Made by a program: the position numbers and the translations under genes. A stretch of DNA of 15,372 nucleotides. It comes from an uncultured Collinsella sp. (GTDB lineage: Bacteria; Actinomycetota; Coriobacteriia; Coriobacteriales; Coriobacteriaceae). The stretch is from the NCBI GenBank assembly GCA_947002045.1, contig CAMQJB010000047.1, forward strand, positions 1 through 15,372, in the 5' to 3' direction. Under the pieces are notes generated by a model, which saw nothing but the letters and a program-made list of their open reading frames with translations, did not search any database and was not told where the DNA came from. Shown here piece by piece: positions 14,883 to 15,372 of this stretch. The stretch's first letter is position 1. Each line of letters starts with the position of its first letter.

Positions 14883-15239
14883 CTAAGCCGCTGGCGGGCA
14901 ACATACTGAACAGGGGGTCTTTCCTCGTTTGAGCGCGGTCGCCAGTGGCACGCTTGTTCTAATGGCATTTTGAGGAAGGTTTTTGCATCCCCCAGAACGG
15001 TGATAAATCTTGCCGTTCTTGATGACGATCACCTTGGTTTTTGAAGCAGCCACGCTGCGGGACTTGATGGGCGCATCCGCCTTTTGACGAGCCGGTGCCG
15101 TTTTCCGAGGCCAGCCTCTCGGAAAATCAGAATCGCAGAATCGATTGATGTAGCTGTCGAAACATCCATCGAACAGCAGCCCCGTTGCCAAGCCCGCCAT
15201 GAACCCACAGGCAATCGCGGCCTCTCCTCTAATTTGCAT
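14883..15239 (-). CDS. Membrane-anchored protein with C-terminal Cys/His zinc-type domain
   Basis: A 118-residue protein. The N-terminus has one hydrophobic segment (about 8-20) that can act as an uncleaved anchor. A basic, disordered linker follows (PRKTAPARQKADAPIKSR). The C-terminus has VIKNGKIYHRSGGCKNL, then ATALKRGKTPCSVCCPP. This H-x4-C ... A-x-x-x-G-x-x-PC-x-x-C pattern is the small module often found at the C-terminus of bacterial secreted nucleases and surface proteins, probably binding a metal ion. The start at 15239 has AAGGAGGG just upstream. The frame is open to 15347, but that part encodes Gly/Ala-rich sequence from a homopolymer artefact. Function is unknown. Confidence 0.75.
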   Translation of the reverse strand: MQIRGEAAIACGFMAGLATGLLFDGCFDSYINRFCDSDFPRGWPRKTAPARQKADAPIKSRSVAASKTKVIVIKNGKIYHRSGGCKNLPQNAIRTSVPLATALKRGKTPCSVCCPPAA

Positions 15240-15279
15240 ATGTCCCTCCTTAATTAATCTTGAAGATAAAAGCGGCGCG

Positions 15280-15372
15280 GGGGCGCCGGGCCCCCCCCCC
15301 CCCGCCGCCCGCCCCCCCCCTAGCCCAGCGTCCGCCCAAAGCACCACGCAGCCGCCGCGCCGGGGGGGGGGG
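15280..15372. other. C/G homopolymer-rich end of the window, probable artefact
   Basis: It holds runs of 13 C (15291-15303), 9 C (15312-15320) and a terminal 11 G (15362-15372), with near-palindromic GGCGCC stretches between. It resembles the patch at 2361-2410. I see no biological feature here and would not trust sequence beyond about 15280. Confidence 0.6.

Noticed and set aside
14719..14968. Several short frames on both strands between 14700 and 14970
   Set aside because: They overlap each other or better-supported genes, and have no SD and no recognisable features.

Overview
The window looks like two unrelated genomes joined in one contig. Positions 1 to about 2365 carry Bacteroidales-type genes: the 3' part of a sialate O-acetylesterase/N-acetylneuraminate epimerase fusion, and a LOG-family nucleotide hydrolase. 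From about 2410 to about 15280 the sequence is richer in G+C (roughly 60%, by eye). Its genes are those of a high-GC Gram-positive, most like a coriobacterium such as Collinsella. That assignment rests on protein style, strong SD sequences and codon choice, and was not checked by search. The two parts meet in a G-rich low-complexity patch (2361-2410), and the window ends in similar runs of C and G (about 15280-15372). Both look like sequencing or assembly artefacts, so linkage across them should not be trusted.

Layout. Left block: nanS-nanM fusion (+, 5' truncated), a 30-bp-stem inverted repeat serving as a shared terminator, then the convergent LOG gene (-). Right block, minus strand: a hipBA toxin-antitoxin pair with three evenly spaced operator palindromes in front of hipB; a two-component system with the response regulator first and an intramembrane-sensing histidine kinase second; an unrecognised cytosolic protein; and purH, the bifunctional enzyme for the last two steps of IMP synthesis. 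A plus-strand GNAT acetyltransferase follows. Convergent to it is a minus-strand DUF2207 membrane protein with a glycine-rich tail. After a 557-bp non-coding stretch holding hairpins and repeats comes gluQ (+, apparently leaderless). It converges on a minus-strand run of two overlapping metallophosphoesterases and a small two-helix membrane protein. Last is a small membrane-anchored protein with a C-terminal Cys/His zinc-type motif.

How the parts work together. The sialic acid fusion would de-O-acetylate and epimerise host-derived sialic acids. hipBA is autoregulated by its own operators and appears to have been inserted next to the two-component system. purH and gluQ are housekeeping genes. 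The two-component system most resembles Bce/Gra-type envelope-stress sensors, but no ABC transporter partner lies in the window.

No tRNA, rRNA, CRISPR array or insertion sequence was seen. The best candidates for a second look are the 39-bp-phased hip operators, the NanS-NanM fusion, the overlapping phosphoesterase pair and the leaderless gluQ start.
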